Shown here in pieces: positions 28,575-37,581 of a DNA stretch of 64,000 nt (position 1 is its first letter; each line of letters opens with the position of its first letter). Source of the stretch: Chitinophaga rupis (GTDB taxonomy: Bacteria > Bacteroidota > Bacteroidia > Chitinophagales > Chitinophagaceae); contig NZ_FOBB01000006.1 of assembly GCF_900109685.1 (NCBI RefSeq), positions 62,001 through 126,000 of the forward strand, in the 5' to 3' direction. Made by a program: the position numbers and the translations under genes. The notes under the pieces are model-generated. The model was not told the DNA's origin and did not search any database. It saw only the letters and a program-made list of their open reading frames with translations.

Positions 28575-30050
28575 TTAACGATCCCACCAAAGGCGGGGTG
28601 TTTGATAACCGGAACCGGCCGGGGTATTCTTATTCAGCGACTGTTCATTTCCCGGGTACGGGATGCGGCGCGGGATCTGGCCCTGCGGGTTGGCGCTGCT
28701 GGTAGCATTGGCTGCCAATGGAATGGCCGGGTAGCCGGTGCGGCGGTAATCGCTCCATACTTCCGGCTGCAGGAACAGCGCAATGTATTTCTGCGTTATC
28801 AGCGTTTCCAGCTTAGCTTCAGGCGTACCGGTGAGCGTAGCCTTTGCCGTTACATAAGCAGCTTGTTTTTCCGGTGTAGCATATGCATCGCCGCCCTTCA
28901 CTATTTTGGCAAAGGAGGCCTTTACAGCTGCATCCAGCGCAGTTTGCGCCAGCGGGTCAGCAGGGTCTAAGATCAGGCGGGCCTCTGCTTCTAAAAATTT
29001 AGCTTCCGTAAAGCTTATAAGTACTACCGGCGACGTAGCGCTGCCGTAATAGCTGCCTATCACAGAAAATGCGCCGGGCACGCCGGGTGCGCTGCCCCGG
29101 TATTTATTGCTGCCTGCCGGCGACTGGGTGGCAAAAGCGGCGCGGCGCGGATCTACAAATGTGCCCTCTTCTTTTGTGGGATCATCTGTTACGCTGTTGC
29201 CATTCAATAAATTCACGAAGGAAGCGCCCAATCCTATCCACCCGGGACGGTTAGTATTTTGCTGATAAAAAGGATTGGCATTGGTAGCGGCTGCACCAAA
29301 TACCACCTGCGCATCAGCCGTATAATCTGCTATACCACGATACACACTGCCATTGTACAGGTTAGCCAATACCTGTTGTGCGGCTGTGGTGCGGTCCAGC
29401 TTACTGAGGTGAATGGCATAGCGGGCTTTCAGCGTCCAGGCAGTAGCGATCCATTTACTTACATCGCCTTTAAAGATCACATCATCATTAAAAGGTACCG
29501 CGCCCTTATTATCGGTGGATGGCTGTGAAAGCTCGCGTATGGCAGAATCCAGCTCCAGCTGCAGGGCAGGGTAAATATTTTCCTGCTTATCATATACCGG
29601 ATTGGTGATCACATTACCGCCCAGTGATTCTGAAAAAGGAATATCCCCAAAGAGGTCTGTAAGCGTACCATAGGAGTAAGCCGACAGCACGCGGGCAATA
29701 CCACTATAATAAGGCAGCTGTTTTTCTTTTGCGGTGGCTTTAATGATCTTCAGCTCATCCAGCACACCGGCATAAAAACCCTGCCAGGTGGAGTTGAAAT
29801 AACTGGGGGAAGTAGTATAGTTATCAAAGGAAGCGGCATCACCATTGGCGCCGGCTACCTGCTGTATGTAGATGTTGGCAATCAGCCCAGCGTTTACGCC
29901 GGCGTTAAATCCCAGCGTAACTTCTGCGCCGCTAAGCACAGCGCTTACTGATACTTCAGAGGAGGCATTAGGATTTATGTTGGTATCCGTAAGATCGCAG
30001 GCTGATAACAGCAACAGCGAAAACAATATTGTGTATAAGCGCTTGTTCAT
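28575..30050 (-). CDS. SusD-like outer-membrane lipoprotein (second SusD family)
   Basis: 491-residue lipoprotein with lipobox LLSAC (about Cys18) followed by DLTDTNINPNASSE, which marks the SusD_2-type branch, not classical SusD. TPR-like helices (GFYAGVLDELKIIKATAKE, ILSAYSYGTLTDLFGDIPFSE) precede the C-terminal part, which ends in RRIPYPGNEQSLN. It starts 9 bp after the SusC stop and precedes the sulfatase by 33 bp. This branch often serves non-carbohydrate cargoes, which fits a sulfate-ester operon. Confidence 0.92.
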   Translation of the reverse strand: MNKRLYTILFSLLLLSACDLTDTNINPNASSEVSVSAVLSGAEVTLGFNAGVNAGLIANIYIQQVAGANGDAASFDNYTTSPSYFNSTWQGFYAGVLDELKIIKATAKEKQLPYYSGIARVLSAYSYGTLTDLFGDIPFSESLGGNVITNPVYDKQENIYPALQLELDSAIRELSQPSTDNKGAVPFNDDVIFKGDVSKWIATAWTLKARYAIHLSKLDRTTAAQQVLANLYNGSVYRGIADYTADAQVVFGAAATNANPFYQQNTNRPGWIGLGASFVNLLNGNSVTDDPTKEEGTFVDPRRAAFATQSPAGSNKYRGSAPGVPGAFSVIGSYYGSATSPVVLISFTEAKFLEAEARLILDPADPLAQTALDAAVKASFAKIVKGGDAYATPEKQAAYVTAKATLTGTPEAKLETLITQKYIALFLQPEVWSDYRRTGYPAIPLAANATSSANPQGQIPRRIPYPGNEQSLNKNTPAGSGYQTPRLWWDR

Positions 30051-30059
30051 ACCTGAATT

Positions 30060-33000
30060 TTAAAAAGTAACGTTTAAGGCTACACCCAGGCTGTGGGTGT
30101 TAGGCGTGGTCCAGAAATCAATACCGGAAAAGTTGGACAGCCCGTTGCGGGTACCCAGGTCCGGATCACTACCGGTATAATTAGTAGAGAGTAAAAAGTT
30201 GCGCGCTGTTAAAGTCACGCTGGCGGCAGAGATCCCCGTGGGGTGCAATAAACTTTCCGGCAGGTTGTAGGTGAGGTTCACATCTTTCAGCTTCACCCAG
30301 TACAGGTCATGCTCCACATACAAACCCTGTATGCTGAAGGTGCGGCGGTACCATGCCTGCGACAGCTCTACCGGTATGGTGTTAGGCGCGCCTTTGCTGT
30401 TCACGCCTTCAAACACTGTGGTTTGCCCGCGGTTGGCGGTGGAAGCATCTACCCCATTGAATACCATCTGCAAACGGGGCGCATTAAAGATATCGAACCC
30501 GAAACGCCCATCCAGCAGGAAAGAGAAAGTAAAAGCGCCTGCTTTAAATTCATTCTTAAGCCCGAGGCTAAAATTTGGATTCGGGTCACCGATCTTCGTG
30601 AACGTAGTATTCACTAAGGGATAACCGTAGTTAGCGCTGCTCGGATTATCATCAATGACCAATTTACCGGCTGCATCCTTTGTTACATCTATCCCGTAGA
30701 ATACGCCATAGGGCTGGCCTGCCTGCCCGCGGGCTTCCATCCAGATACCGCCTAAGCTAACATTGGAGATACTGCTGTTAATATATTTTACCAGGCTAAT
30801 GTTCTTGGTGAACAACACAGTGGCATTCCACGAAAAATCCTTTCCCTTCAGGATGTTCTGCTGCAAAGAGGCTTCAATACCGCGGTTAACAATATTACCT
30901 GCATTGGCCAGTGTGCTGGCTGCACCGGTGGAGTAAGGCAGGGAAACGGGTATGATCTGATCTTTACTGCTGTTATAATAATACACGGCATCCAGGATGG
31001 TGCGGTCGTTAAAGAAGTGCAGCTCTGCGCCGGCTTCCCAGGTGCTGATGCGTTCCGGCTTCAGCTCACTGTTACCAATGGCGCTGCTATAGCTTAAGCC
31101 CTGCTGCCCGTTAAAGGGAAAACTGAGGCTGCTCTGGATCCAGCCACCGGTGGTAGTGGGTATGTAATAGGTAAGCAATGAATAAGGGTCCGCATCATTA
31201 CCTACCTGCGCATAGGTGAAGCGTACCTTACCAAAGTTGAGCAGCTTGCTGTTCAGCTTTAACGCATCTGTAAATACCAGGCTGGAACCTATGGAGGGAT
31301 AGAAGAAAGCATTTTTCCCCTTCGCCAGCGTGGAGGTCCATTCATTACGGCCGGTAAGCTCCAGGTATAACCAGCGCTTGTATTCCAGCTTTACATCTGC
31401 ATAACCGGCCACCAGCTTTTTGCGGATGGTTTGGTCAATGGTTTGTACAGAAGATGCATTGGCGATATTGAAGTTACCGGGAATGGTTAGCCCATCGCCC
31501 CGGGTATTGAGCTGATTTTTCCAGGAGCTGTAATAGTTATAGCCGGCTACTGCTGTAAGGCTAACGTCGTTGGTTAAACGATGCTGTGAGGTCAGCAGCA
31601 GATCCAGGTTATTATCTTTCCTCCGAAAGTTCACATCATTAATAGTACCGGTGCCAATACCGGAAGTGCCGTTGCTGAATGCGCCTTTACGTACATCGGT
31701 GTAGTTGTCTATACCATAACGGGCAGTTGCTTTCAGCCAGCCGGTTACATCATAGGTAGCTTCGGCAAAAGTAATGTAGCGGTTCAGCTGATCGGTTTGC
31801 GGGTTCATGTTCAGCGACCAGTAGGGATTATCCCAGCCAATACCATTGGCATAGGAACGGCTGTCGCCCCAGGGCTTGGCCACGGTGGGCGCCAGCTTGT
31901 AGGATTCCGGATGTTTCCAGGCATCCTCATACCCATTGGTAATATCAAAATTGGCCGGTGAGTTCATGAGCGCCCGCACTACGTTTGTATTAAAGCCACC
32001 CATTAATGCGCGGTTATGCGCGCCATCCTGTATATAGTTAACACCGCCGGAAATTTTCAGCTTATCATTTACATTATAATCACCATTAAAGCGGAAGGTA
32101 TGGCGGTAAAAGTCTGTAGTGGGAATAATACCGGTTTGTTTCAGGTTGCCATAAGAGAAATAGTAACCTGCGTTACCGGTATTGCCATACAGGCTGATGT
32201 TATGATCATTGGTTAAGCCGGTCACATAAAAGTTATCGATATTATCGTAACGGTTTACAGGAATGCCGTTGGAGAGCGGATCACTTTTACCTACTATCAC
32301 GCCGTTCCTGTCAAAGTTGCTGGGCTGATTGCTGTAGGTTAAGGTATCCAGCGAAGCGCCCCAATTCTCATCGGCCCCTGTAAAGCCCGGCCGTATGTAC
32401 TTTCCGCCTAAACCGTTTGAGAAAATATTCTGCCGCGGCTGCATCCTGCGGTTAATTTTATCAACGGTAAATGATCCGCTGTAACTAACGGATACCGGTT
32501 TTTCTGTTAAGCTGCTGCCTCTTTTGGTAGTAATGATCACGGCGCCATTGGCAGCACGTATACCATATAAGGCCGCAGCAGCCGGTCCTTTCAGCACGGT
32601 AATGCTGGCAATATCCGCACTGTTGATATCAATGGCCCGGTTGGAAGGGGTGGCCAGTGAAACGTTATTACTGATGGGTGAAATATCCTGTATGGAATTA
32701 TCTACCGGGATACCGTCTAAAATAAATAGGGGTGCATTGTTACCCAGCAGGGAGCTGTTGCCCCTTATTTTTATAGTAGAGGAACCACCGGGAGATCCGC
32801 CGCTGTTGCTGATCTGCACACCGGCTACTTTTCCGCTAAGCGCCGCTACCAGGTTAGGTTCGCGGGCAGCGGTAATTTCTTTTCCCTTCACCTCTCCCAC
32901 ACTGTAACCCAGGGAACGGGTAGTGCTTTTAATACCTACCGCTGTTACCACTACTTCGGAAAGGGCCTGCTGCGGCTGCAGGGATATTACAGACTCCCCG

Positions 33001-33275
33001 TTCCCGGTGATCTTTAATTCCTGCACCTGGTAACCCACATACGATACGGTAATAGTTTGCGGCAAAGGCCTGGTAGCGCTCAATGCAAAATTACCCTCCG
33101 CATCTGTTAAGGTGCCGGTTTTAATATCTGTAATGCGTACGGAGGCACCTGGCAATGGCTCCCTGGAAGTGGCGTCCACCACTTTTCCCTTAACGATCGT
33201 TTGTGCGTGGCTGTATAATGAAACAAGTAATAACAGTGGGATCAGGACATAGGAATGCCCCTTTACAGTTGCCAT
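30060..33275 (-). CDS. SusC/RagA-family TonB-dependent receptor of the sulfatase operon
   Basis: 1071-residue outer-membrane importer: signal peptide to about residue 24 (SLYSHAQ), a carboxypeptidase-regulatory-like domain starting VKGKVVDATSREPLPGASV, a plug (IKIRGNSSLLGNNAPLFILDG), and a barrel ending VALNVTF. There is no STN domain, so regulation is not by an anti-sigma relay; instead the 5' leader carries a promoter, an operator-like dyad, a Cys-rich leader ORF and a terminator hairpin. First gene of the operon. Confidence 0.95.
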   Translation of the reverse strand: MATVKGHSYVLIPLLLLVSLYSHAQTIVKGKVVDATSREPLPGASVRITDIKTGTLTDAEGNFALSATRPLPQTITVSYVGYQVQELKITGNGESVISLQPQQALSEVVVTAVGIKSTTRSLGYSVGEVKGKEITAAREPNLVAALSGKVAGVQISNSGGSPGGSSTIKIRGNSSLLGNNAPLFILDGIPVDNSIQDISPISNNVSLATPSNRAIDINSADIASITVLKGPAAAALYGIRAANGAVIITTKRGSSLTEKPVSVSYSGSFTVDKINRRMQPRQNIFSNGLGGKYIRPGFTGADENWGASLDTLTYSNQPSNFDRNGVIVGKSDPLSNGIPVNRYDNIDNFYVTGLTNDHNISLYGNTGNAGYYFSYGNLKQTGIIPTTDFYRHTFRFNGDYNVNDKLKISGGVNYIQDGAHNRALMGGFNTNVVRALMNSPANFDITNGYEDAWKHPESYKLAPTVAKPWGDSRSYANGIGWDNPYWSLNMNPQTDQLNRYITFAEATYDVTGWLKATARYGIDNYTDVRKGAFSNGTSGIGTGTINDVNFRRKDNNLDLLLTSQHRLTNDVSLTAVAGYNYYSSWKNQLNTRGDGLTIPGNFNIANASSVQTIDQTIRKKLVAGYADVKLEYKRWLYLELTGRNEWTSTLAKGKNAFFYPSIGSSLVFTDALKLNSKLLNFGKVRFTYAQVGNDADPYSLLTYYIPTTTGGWIQSSLSFPFNGQQGLSYSSAIGNSELKPERISTWEAGAELHFFNDRTILDAVYYYNSSKDQIIPVSLPYSTGAASTLANAGNIVNRGIEASLQQNILKGKDFSWNATVLFTKNISLVKYINSSISNVSLGGIWMEARGQAGQPYGVFYGIDVTKDAAGKLVIDDNPSSANYGYPLVNTTFTKIGDPNPNFSLGLKNEFKAGAFTFSFLLDGRFGFDIFNAPRLQMVFNGVDASTANRGQTTVFEGVNSKGAPNTIPVELSQAWYRRTFSIQGLYVEHDLYWVKLKDVNLTYNLPESLLHPTGISAASVTLTARNFLLSTNYTGSDPDLGTRNGLSNFSGIDFWTTPNTHSLGVALNVTF

Positions 33276-33356
33276 ATAATTATGCTTTAGTTGATATGAA
33301 TGGTTGTGTGTTTATTTGCTCATGACCAGGCATAGCTCTCCCCCATCCTCCCGGAC

Positions 33357-33378
33357 AAAAAACCATTTGGTACAAATG
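33357..33378 (-). terminator. attenuator-like hairpin with U6 tract
   Basis: On the minus strand CATTTG (33378-33373), 3-nt loop, CAAATG (33369-33364), extended by one G-U pair, then G and six T residues (33362-33357). It begins 17 nt after the leader ORF stop and lies 81 nt before the SusC start. The stem is short and AT-rich, so strength is uncertain. Confidence 0.5.
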
Positions 33379-33395
33379 AGCGCTGGTGGCTGCTA

Positions 33396-33503
33396 TCAGC
33401 TACAGGAACAACAGCACGGCTGTGCAGTAAAGTGCAGGAATTTTACATGGACCACCATAGGGTACGGCTGTGCGCATACCGGCAGGCATAGTTGCCTTTT
33501 CAT
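33396..33503 (-). CDS. 35-residue cysteine-rich leader peptide
   Basis: ATG at 33503, stop TGA at 33398-33396. The peptide begins MKRQLCLPVCAQP and ends AQPCCCSCS: 6 of 35 residues are Cys, four of them in the last six positions (codons 30-32 and 34, nt 33416-33402). It lies between the promoter and the first structural gene of a sulfatase operon, 17 nt ahead of a terminator-like hairpin. This is the arrangement of an amino-acid-sensing leader peptide, with cysteine as the sensed amino acid. The sequence GCACAGCCGT occurs twice in it. Coding function is inferred from composition and position. Confidence 0.65.
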   Translation of the reverse strand: MKRQLCLPVCAQPYPMVVHVKFLHFTAQPCCCSCS

Positions 33504-33598
33504 TGTTAGCTGGTTTTAATTAAATTATTGCTAAGTGCAGTGCTGTTGGTGGGGCAGCGCATGCAGGGTTCAGTAGTTGGTGGTGGTAAATTTTATTA

Positions 33599-33617
33599 GT
33601 CTACTGATTATGTAGAC
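33599..33617. promoter_or_regulatory. operator-like dyad GTCTAC-N7-GTAGAC
   Basis: Perfect 6-bp inverted repeat (33599-33604 and 33612-33617) that begins at the last base of the -7 box and covers the expected start site of the sulfatase operon, so a bound protein would block transcription. Confidence 0.6.
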
Positions 33618-33646
33618 AAATATACAAACAGTTTCAGGAATGTCAA
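33617..33646 (-). promoter_or_regulatory. Bacteroidota-type promoter of the sulfatase operon
   Basis: On the minus strand TTGACA at 33646-33641 and TATATTTG at 33624-33617. TTG to the -7 box is 19 bp, matching TTTG/TTG, 19-21 bp, TAnnTTTG. The predicted start near 33610 gives a leader of about 335 nt. Confidence 0.65.
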
Positions 33647-33861
33647 GTACAGAGCTAATAAATTATTTATTTCAGGCCAAATTGCCTTAAAATAGTAATA
33701 CCCTGCCGCGGCGGTATGGCATTGGATCATTTTGGAGGGGTCTGGCAGCCGGCCCTTTTGTGAAGTGTTACAGATTTTCCCAATTAGATAAGTTATTCTC
33801 CCGATTGCGTAAACGCTCCTTGCGTTCATTCCTGATTTTTGCGGTGCTAATCAATTAAGTC

Positions 33862-36222
33862 ATGTTCAGCTATTCCCCTATCCGCATATCATTTCTTTTA
33901 ATCACGCTGTTTATCACTGTTTTATATACACCGCTGTTTGCGCGGGAAGACATTGAAAAGAATGGTAACATTCACGGAGCCGTTACTACCAGTGACGGTA
34001 CGGCCGCTGCATTTGTAACCGTTCAGATCAAATCATTATCCAAAGGCACGCTCACCAATGAGGAAGGCCATTTTTCGTTTAGCCGTTTAAAACCCGGCAG
34101 CTATACCCTGTCTGTTTCGCTAACCGGTTACGAAACTATTGAGCAAACCGTGGAGGTAAAAGAAGGAAAAACGGCTAAGCTATCTATCCGGTTAACTGTT
34201 TCCCGCAGCCAGCTGCAGGAAGTGGTGGTTAGCAGCGCACGCGGAAGGCTGGTAAATAAAAATACCGACTACGTGGCCCGCATGCCCATCTCTAACCTGG
34301 AAAACCCGCAGGTGTATTCTGTAGTAAATAAAGAGCTGCTGAAAGAGCAGGTGGTAGTGGACGCTAAAGAAGCCCTGCGCAATGCAGTGGGCGCTGCGCC
34401 GGTTACTTATCCCGCCGGGGGGCTGGCCATTAGCTCCCGTGGTTTTGTTACCAGCGTAAATGCGCGCAATGGCATGGAAACTGCTTCCAGCCGCTCCTCT
34501 ATTGACCTGGGCAACGTAGAACGCCTGGAAGTGATCAAAGGTCCTTCCGGTACCTTGTTTGGTTCTACTATCTCCTCCTTTGGAGGGCTGGTGAACCTGG
34601 TAACAAAAAAACCTTTTGACACCTTTAAAGGCGAAGCCGCTTACACCTTCGGCAGCTTTGGCTTACAGCGTGTTACTGCTGATATTAATACGCCCGTGAA
34701 CCAGGACAAAACAGTGCTGTTCCGCCTGAACACGGCAGTGAACCGGCAGAACAGCTTCCTGAATTACGGGCATAACAATGCTTACCTGGTAGCGCCCAGC
34801 CTATCATACAAAGTAAATGACCGGCTTACACTGCTGGCCGACCTGGAATACCTATACACCGATCAAAGCCGGGTAATGTACACCCGCACTGCCGCTAACT
34901 CCGGCATAACGAACCCGGCAGATATTAAGCTGCCTTATGACCAGACACTTTATCTGGACGACGCCAATGCCCGTGCTTTTGCCAACAAGCTTTTTCTGCA
35001 GGGACAATACAGAATCTCAGATAACTGGAGCACCACCACCCTGTTCTCCTATGTTAGTGAAAATGCTATTCAAAGCTACCAGTACTACCCCACCTGGCTT
35101 ACGGATACTACCGTAGCCAGGAATGTGCTGAACTACGGGCCTATCCATAATGACTACACGAATTTTCAGCAGAATGTGAACGGCACCTTCCACACCGGCC
35201 GGCTGCGCCACCGTTTGCTGGCAGGTGTGAACTACCGTTATTTCCACGGCACGTTTAACTATACTGGCAGCCGGAACAACCGTTTTATAGACACCATCAA
35301 TATCCGTAGATCCTTTACTGCACTCAGCAAAGCCCAGATAGACCAGTTTATGCTGAACTATGGCAGTATGCAGCCCTCTGCAGTTTCTGACCAGCAAACC
35401 CTGAGCGCCTATGCCAGTGATGTAGTGAATATCACCGACCGGCTAATAGCCATGCTGAGCTTACGGGCAGACCGCTTTAATTATAAAGGTGTAAAAGGTA
35501 CTGACGCCTATAAGCAAACTTCCCTGGCGCCCAAACTGGGACTGGTATACGAAGTGATAAAAGACCAGGTATCTGTATTTGGTAACTATATGAGCGGTTT
35601 CCAGAACATGGCGCCCGTGAACCAGCCCGATGGCAGCCAGCTGGCGCTGGATCCCGTTTTTGCCAATCAATGGGAAGGCGGCGTAAAGATGGAAGCCTTT
35701 TCTAAAAAACTGAACCTGACAGCCAGCTATTATAACATTACCATAGATAACGCCACCCGTACCGATGCAAACCTGTTCACTATACAGGATGGTAAACAAG
35801 TGAGCAAAGGCATGGAAGTGGAATTAATAGCCAGCCCCGTAACAGGCCTGAGCATTATAGCCGGTTATGCGTACAATGACAACAAGATTATACGGGCCTC
35901 GGATAAGAACATTGAAGGCAATAAAGCCGCTGCGGCGCCGGCTAACGTGGTGAATGTATGGATCAGCTACCGCCTGCCCGGCGTGCTGAAGAACCTGGGA
36001 GTTGCGGCCGGCGGCAACTACGTGGATAAAGTTTACCTGGCTACGGACAACAAATATTTCATGCCTTCCTATACCATCGTGAACGGATCACTGTTCTATG
36101 ATACGGACCAGTGGCGCTTTGACCTTAAGCTGAATAATATAGGCAGCCGTAAGAACTGGGACCTGTACGGCGCACCACAGGCGTTAAGAAATTTTGCAGG
36201 AAGTGTAACCTTTAAATTCTGA
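33862..36222 (+). CDS. TonB-dependent siderophore receptor
   Basis: 786-residue outer-membrane receptor of the FhuA/FoxA type, fused to an N-terminal carboxypeptidase-regulatory-like domain (GAVTTSDGTAAAFVTV, about 35-115) as usual in Bacteroidota. The plug shows RSSIDLGNVERLEVIKGPSG and LFGSTISSFGGLVNLVTKKPF-like segments; the barrel ends GSVTFKF. It is followed 3 bp later by a PepSY membrane protein, the usual partner for ferric-siderophore use. Iron-siderophore cargo is inferred from family and partner; no Fur box is evident. Confidence 0.92.
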   Translation: MFSYSPIRISFLLITLFITVLYTPLFAREDIEKNGNIHGAVTTSDGTAAAFVTVQIKSLSKGTLTNEEGHFSFSRLKPGSYTLSVSLTGYETIEQTVEVKEGKTAKLSIRLTVSRSQLQEVVVSSARGRLVNKNTDYVARMPISNLENPQVYSVVNKELLKEQVVVDAKEALRNAVGAAPVTYPAGGLAISSRGFVTSVNARNGMETASSRSSIDLGNVERLEVIKGPSGTLFGSTISSFGGLVNLVTKKPFDTFKGEAAYTFGSFGLQRVTADINTPVNQDKTVLFRLNTAVNRQNSFLNYGHNNAYLVAPSLSYKVNDRLTLLADLEYLYTDQSRVMYTRTAANSGITNPADIKLPYDQTLYLDDANARAFANKLFLQGQYRISDNWSTTTLFSYVSENAIQSYQYYPTWLTDTTVARNVLNYGPIHNDYTNFQQNVNGTFHTGRLRHRLLAGVNYRYFHGTFNYTGSRNNRFIDTINIRRSFTALSKAQIDQFMLNYGSMQPSAVSDQQTLSAYASDVVNITDRLIAMLSLRADRFNYKGVKGTDAYKQTSLAPKLGLVYEVIKDQVSVFGNYMSGFQNMAPVNQPDGSQLALDPVFANQWEGGVKMEAFSKKLNLTASYYNITIDNATRTDANLFTIQDGKQVSKGMEVELIASPVTGLSIIAGYAYNDNKIIRASDKNIEGNKAAAAPANVVNVWISYRLPGVLKNLGVAAGGNYVDKVYLATDNKYFMPSYTIVNGSLFYDTDQWRFDLKLNNIGSRKNWDLYGAPQALRNFAGSVTFKF

Positions 36223-36225
36223 TGT

Positions 36226-37410
36226 ATGACCTTTAAGAAGATATCCGGCTGGCTGCACCTGTGGCTGGGCCTTATTGCAGGACTGATAGTGATGACCATT
36301 GCGCTTACCGGCGCCATTTATACCTTTCAGCCGGAGCTGACAAAGGCAACACAACCTTACCTTTCAGTAAAAGCGGAGAACAGGCCTTTTTTGCCTGCCT
36401 CCGCTTTTAAAGCTATTGCGGAAAAACAGCTGCCCGGTAAAAAGCCCATCCGCATTATGCTGCGCGGCAAAGACGAATCAGTGAACGTGATGTTCTTTGA
36501 GCGGAAAAAGAACCCCTACTATTACAATGTGTACATAAACCCTTACAGCGGCAAGGTGCTGGCTGTAAAGGATATGTATAAGGATTTCTTTTACGTAACG
36601 CTGCTGGGACACCTGTACCTATGGCTGCCCCAGCCCATTGGCCATATAGTGAATATTTACGGCACCCTCACTTTCCTGGTAATTATCATTAGCGGTATTG
36701 TGCTGTGGTGGCCGCGGAACAAAGCGCGGCGCAAAACCAGCTTTAAGGTAAAATGGGATGCCTCGCCCAAACGGCTCAACTACGACCTTCATAACGTGCT
36801 GGGCTTTTATGCCAGCTGGATCATTTTGTTTGCCGTGCTTACAGGCCTTGTATGGGGATTTGAGTGGGCGGCTAAAGCGGAATATTCATTATTGAGCGGC
36901 GGCAAAAGCAAGCCGGTACTGCCAAAGATGAAGGTGCTGCCAGTGGCCCAGCCGGTAAAAGACCCTTTGGATAAGATCACTGCCATTGTACAGGCACAAA
37001 ACCCCAATGCCAAACGTGTGATGCTGATGCTGCCTGCCACAGATTCTGCTGCCGTTGGCGTGCGCATTTATAATGATGAACAATTGAACTATACTACTGA
37101 CCTGGCCTATTTTAATCCCTATACCCTGGAAGAGATCAAGGTGCCGCACTGGGGCAAATATTCCGAAGCTACCATAGCAGATAAGGCCGTACGAATGAAC
37201 TACGATATTCACGTGGGCGCCATTGCCGGATGGCCGGGCAGGATATTAATGTTCCTCGCTTCGCTGATCACGGCTTCTTTACCGGTAACCGGGTTTTACA
37301 TTTGGTGGGGCAAAAAGAAGAAGGATAAAAAGAAGAACAAGGGCGCACCAAAGAAAACAGGCAGCGTGCAGGTGGCTTACGCTACGCCTAATGTAACTGC
37401 CAAGGCATAA
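36226..37410 (+). CDS. PepSY-associated membrane protein (siderophore-reductase type)
   Basis: 394-residue inner-membrane protein with four predicted helices: one near residues 12-32 (LWLGLIAGLIVMTIALTGA), two in the middle (VNIYGTLTFLVIIISGIVLWW, then ASWIILFAVLTGLVWG) and one near 345-365 before a Lys-rich tail. PepSY-type periplasmic segments include YYYNVYINPYSGKVLAV. Such proteins are thought to reduce or release iron from imported ferric siderophores. Coupled to the receptor gene and followed by a strong terminator. Confidence 0.9.
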   Translation: MTFKKISGWLHLWLGLIAGLIVMTIALTGAIYTFQPELTKATQPYLSVKAENRPFLPASAFKAIAEKQLPGKKPIRIMLRGKDESVNVMFFERKKNPYYYNVYINPYSGKVLAVKDMYKDFFYVTLLGHLYLWLPQPIGHIVNIYGTLTFLVIIISGIVLWWPRNKARRKTSFKVKWDASPKRLNYDLHNVLGFYASWIILFAVLTGLVWGFEWAAKAEYSLLSGGKSKPVLPKMKVLPVAQPVKDPLDKITAIVQAQNPNAKRVMLMLPATDSAAVGVRIYNDEQLNYTTDLAYFNPYTLEEIKVPHWGKYSEATIADKAVRMNYDIHVGAIAGWPGRILMFLASLITASLPVTGFYIWWGKKKKDKKKNKGAPKKTGSVQVAYATPNVTAKA

Positions 37411-37431
37411 AGATCAAAGCAACTACTAAAT

Positions 37432-37462
37432 AAGGGCTGACCACTACTTTTGGTCAGCCCTT
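37432..37462. terminator. 12-bp bidirectional terminator hairpin
   Basis: AAGGGCTGACCA (37432-37443), 7-nt loop, exact complement (37451-37462), followed by ATTTATTT. It ends the siderophore pair and lies 120 bp past the convergent SGNH gene. Confidence 0.75.
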
Positions 37463-37581
37463 ATTTATTTGGATACCTTTCAGCTTAAGCGATCCTTAAA
37501 GCTTTGTGGCCGTTCAGTTTTGCAAACACAATCTCCCGGACCAGATGCATTGCGTATAGGCAGCACCGGGGCTGGCAGGCT

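Larger units (their letters stand above)
33276..33861. other. 586-bp divergent region with sulfatase-operon leader
   Basis: From right to left it holds a leftward promoter (33617-33646), a dyad over the start site (33599-33617), a 35-codon Cys-rich ORF (33396-33503), a hairpin with a U tract (33357-33378) and about 80 nt to the SusC start. The part from 33650 to 33861 leads to the siderophore receptor and shows no clear promoter. A 73-codon frame on the minus strand (33608-33829) crosses the promoter and has no coding look. Confidence 0.65.

Noticed and set aside
33276..33600. SAM or cobalamin riboswitch in the sulfatase-operon leader
   Set aside because: I could not find the conserved cores of these riboswitches; the leader is better explained by the Cys-rich ORF and hairpin. 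A Rfam search would settle it.
33608..33829. 73-codon frame on the minus strand in the sulfatase/siderophore divergent region
   Set aside because: It runs through the promoter and operator-like dyad and has no family resemblance.
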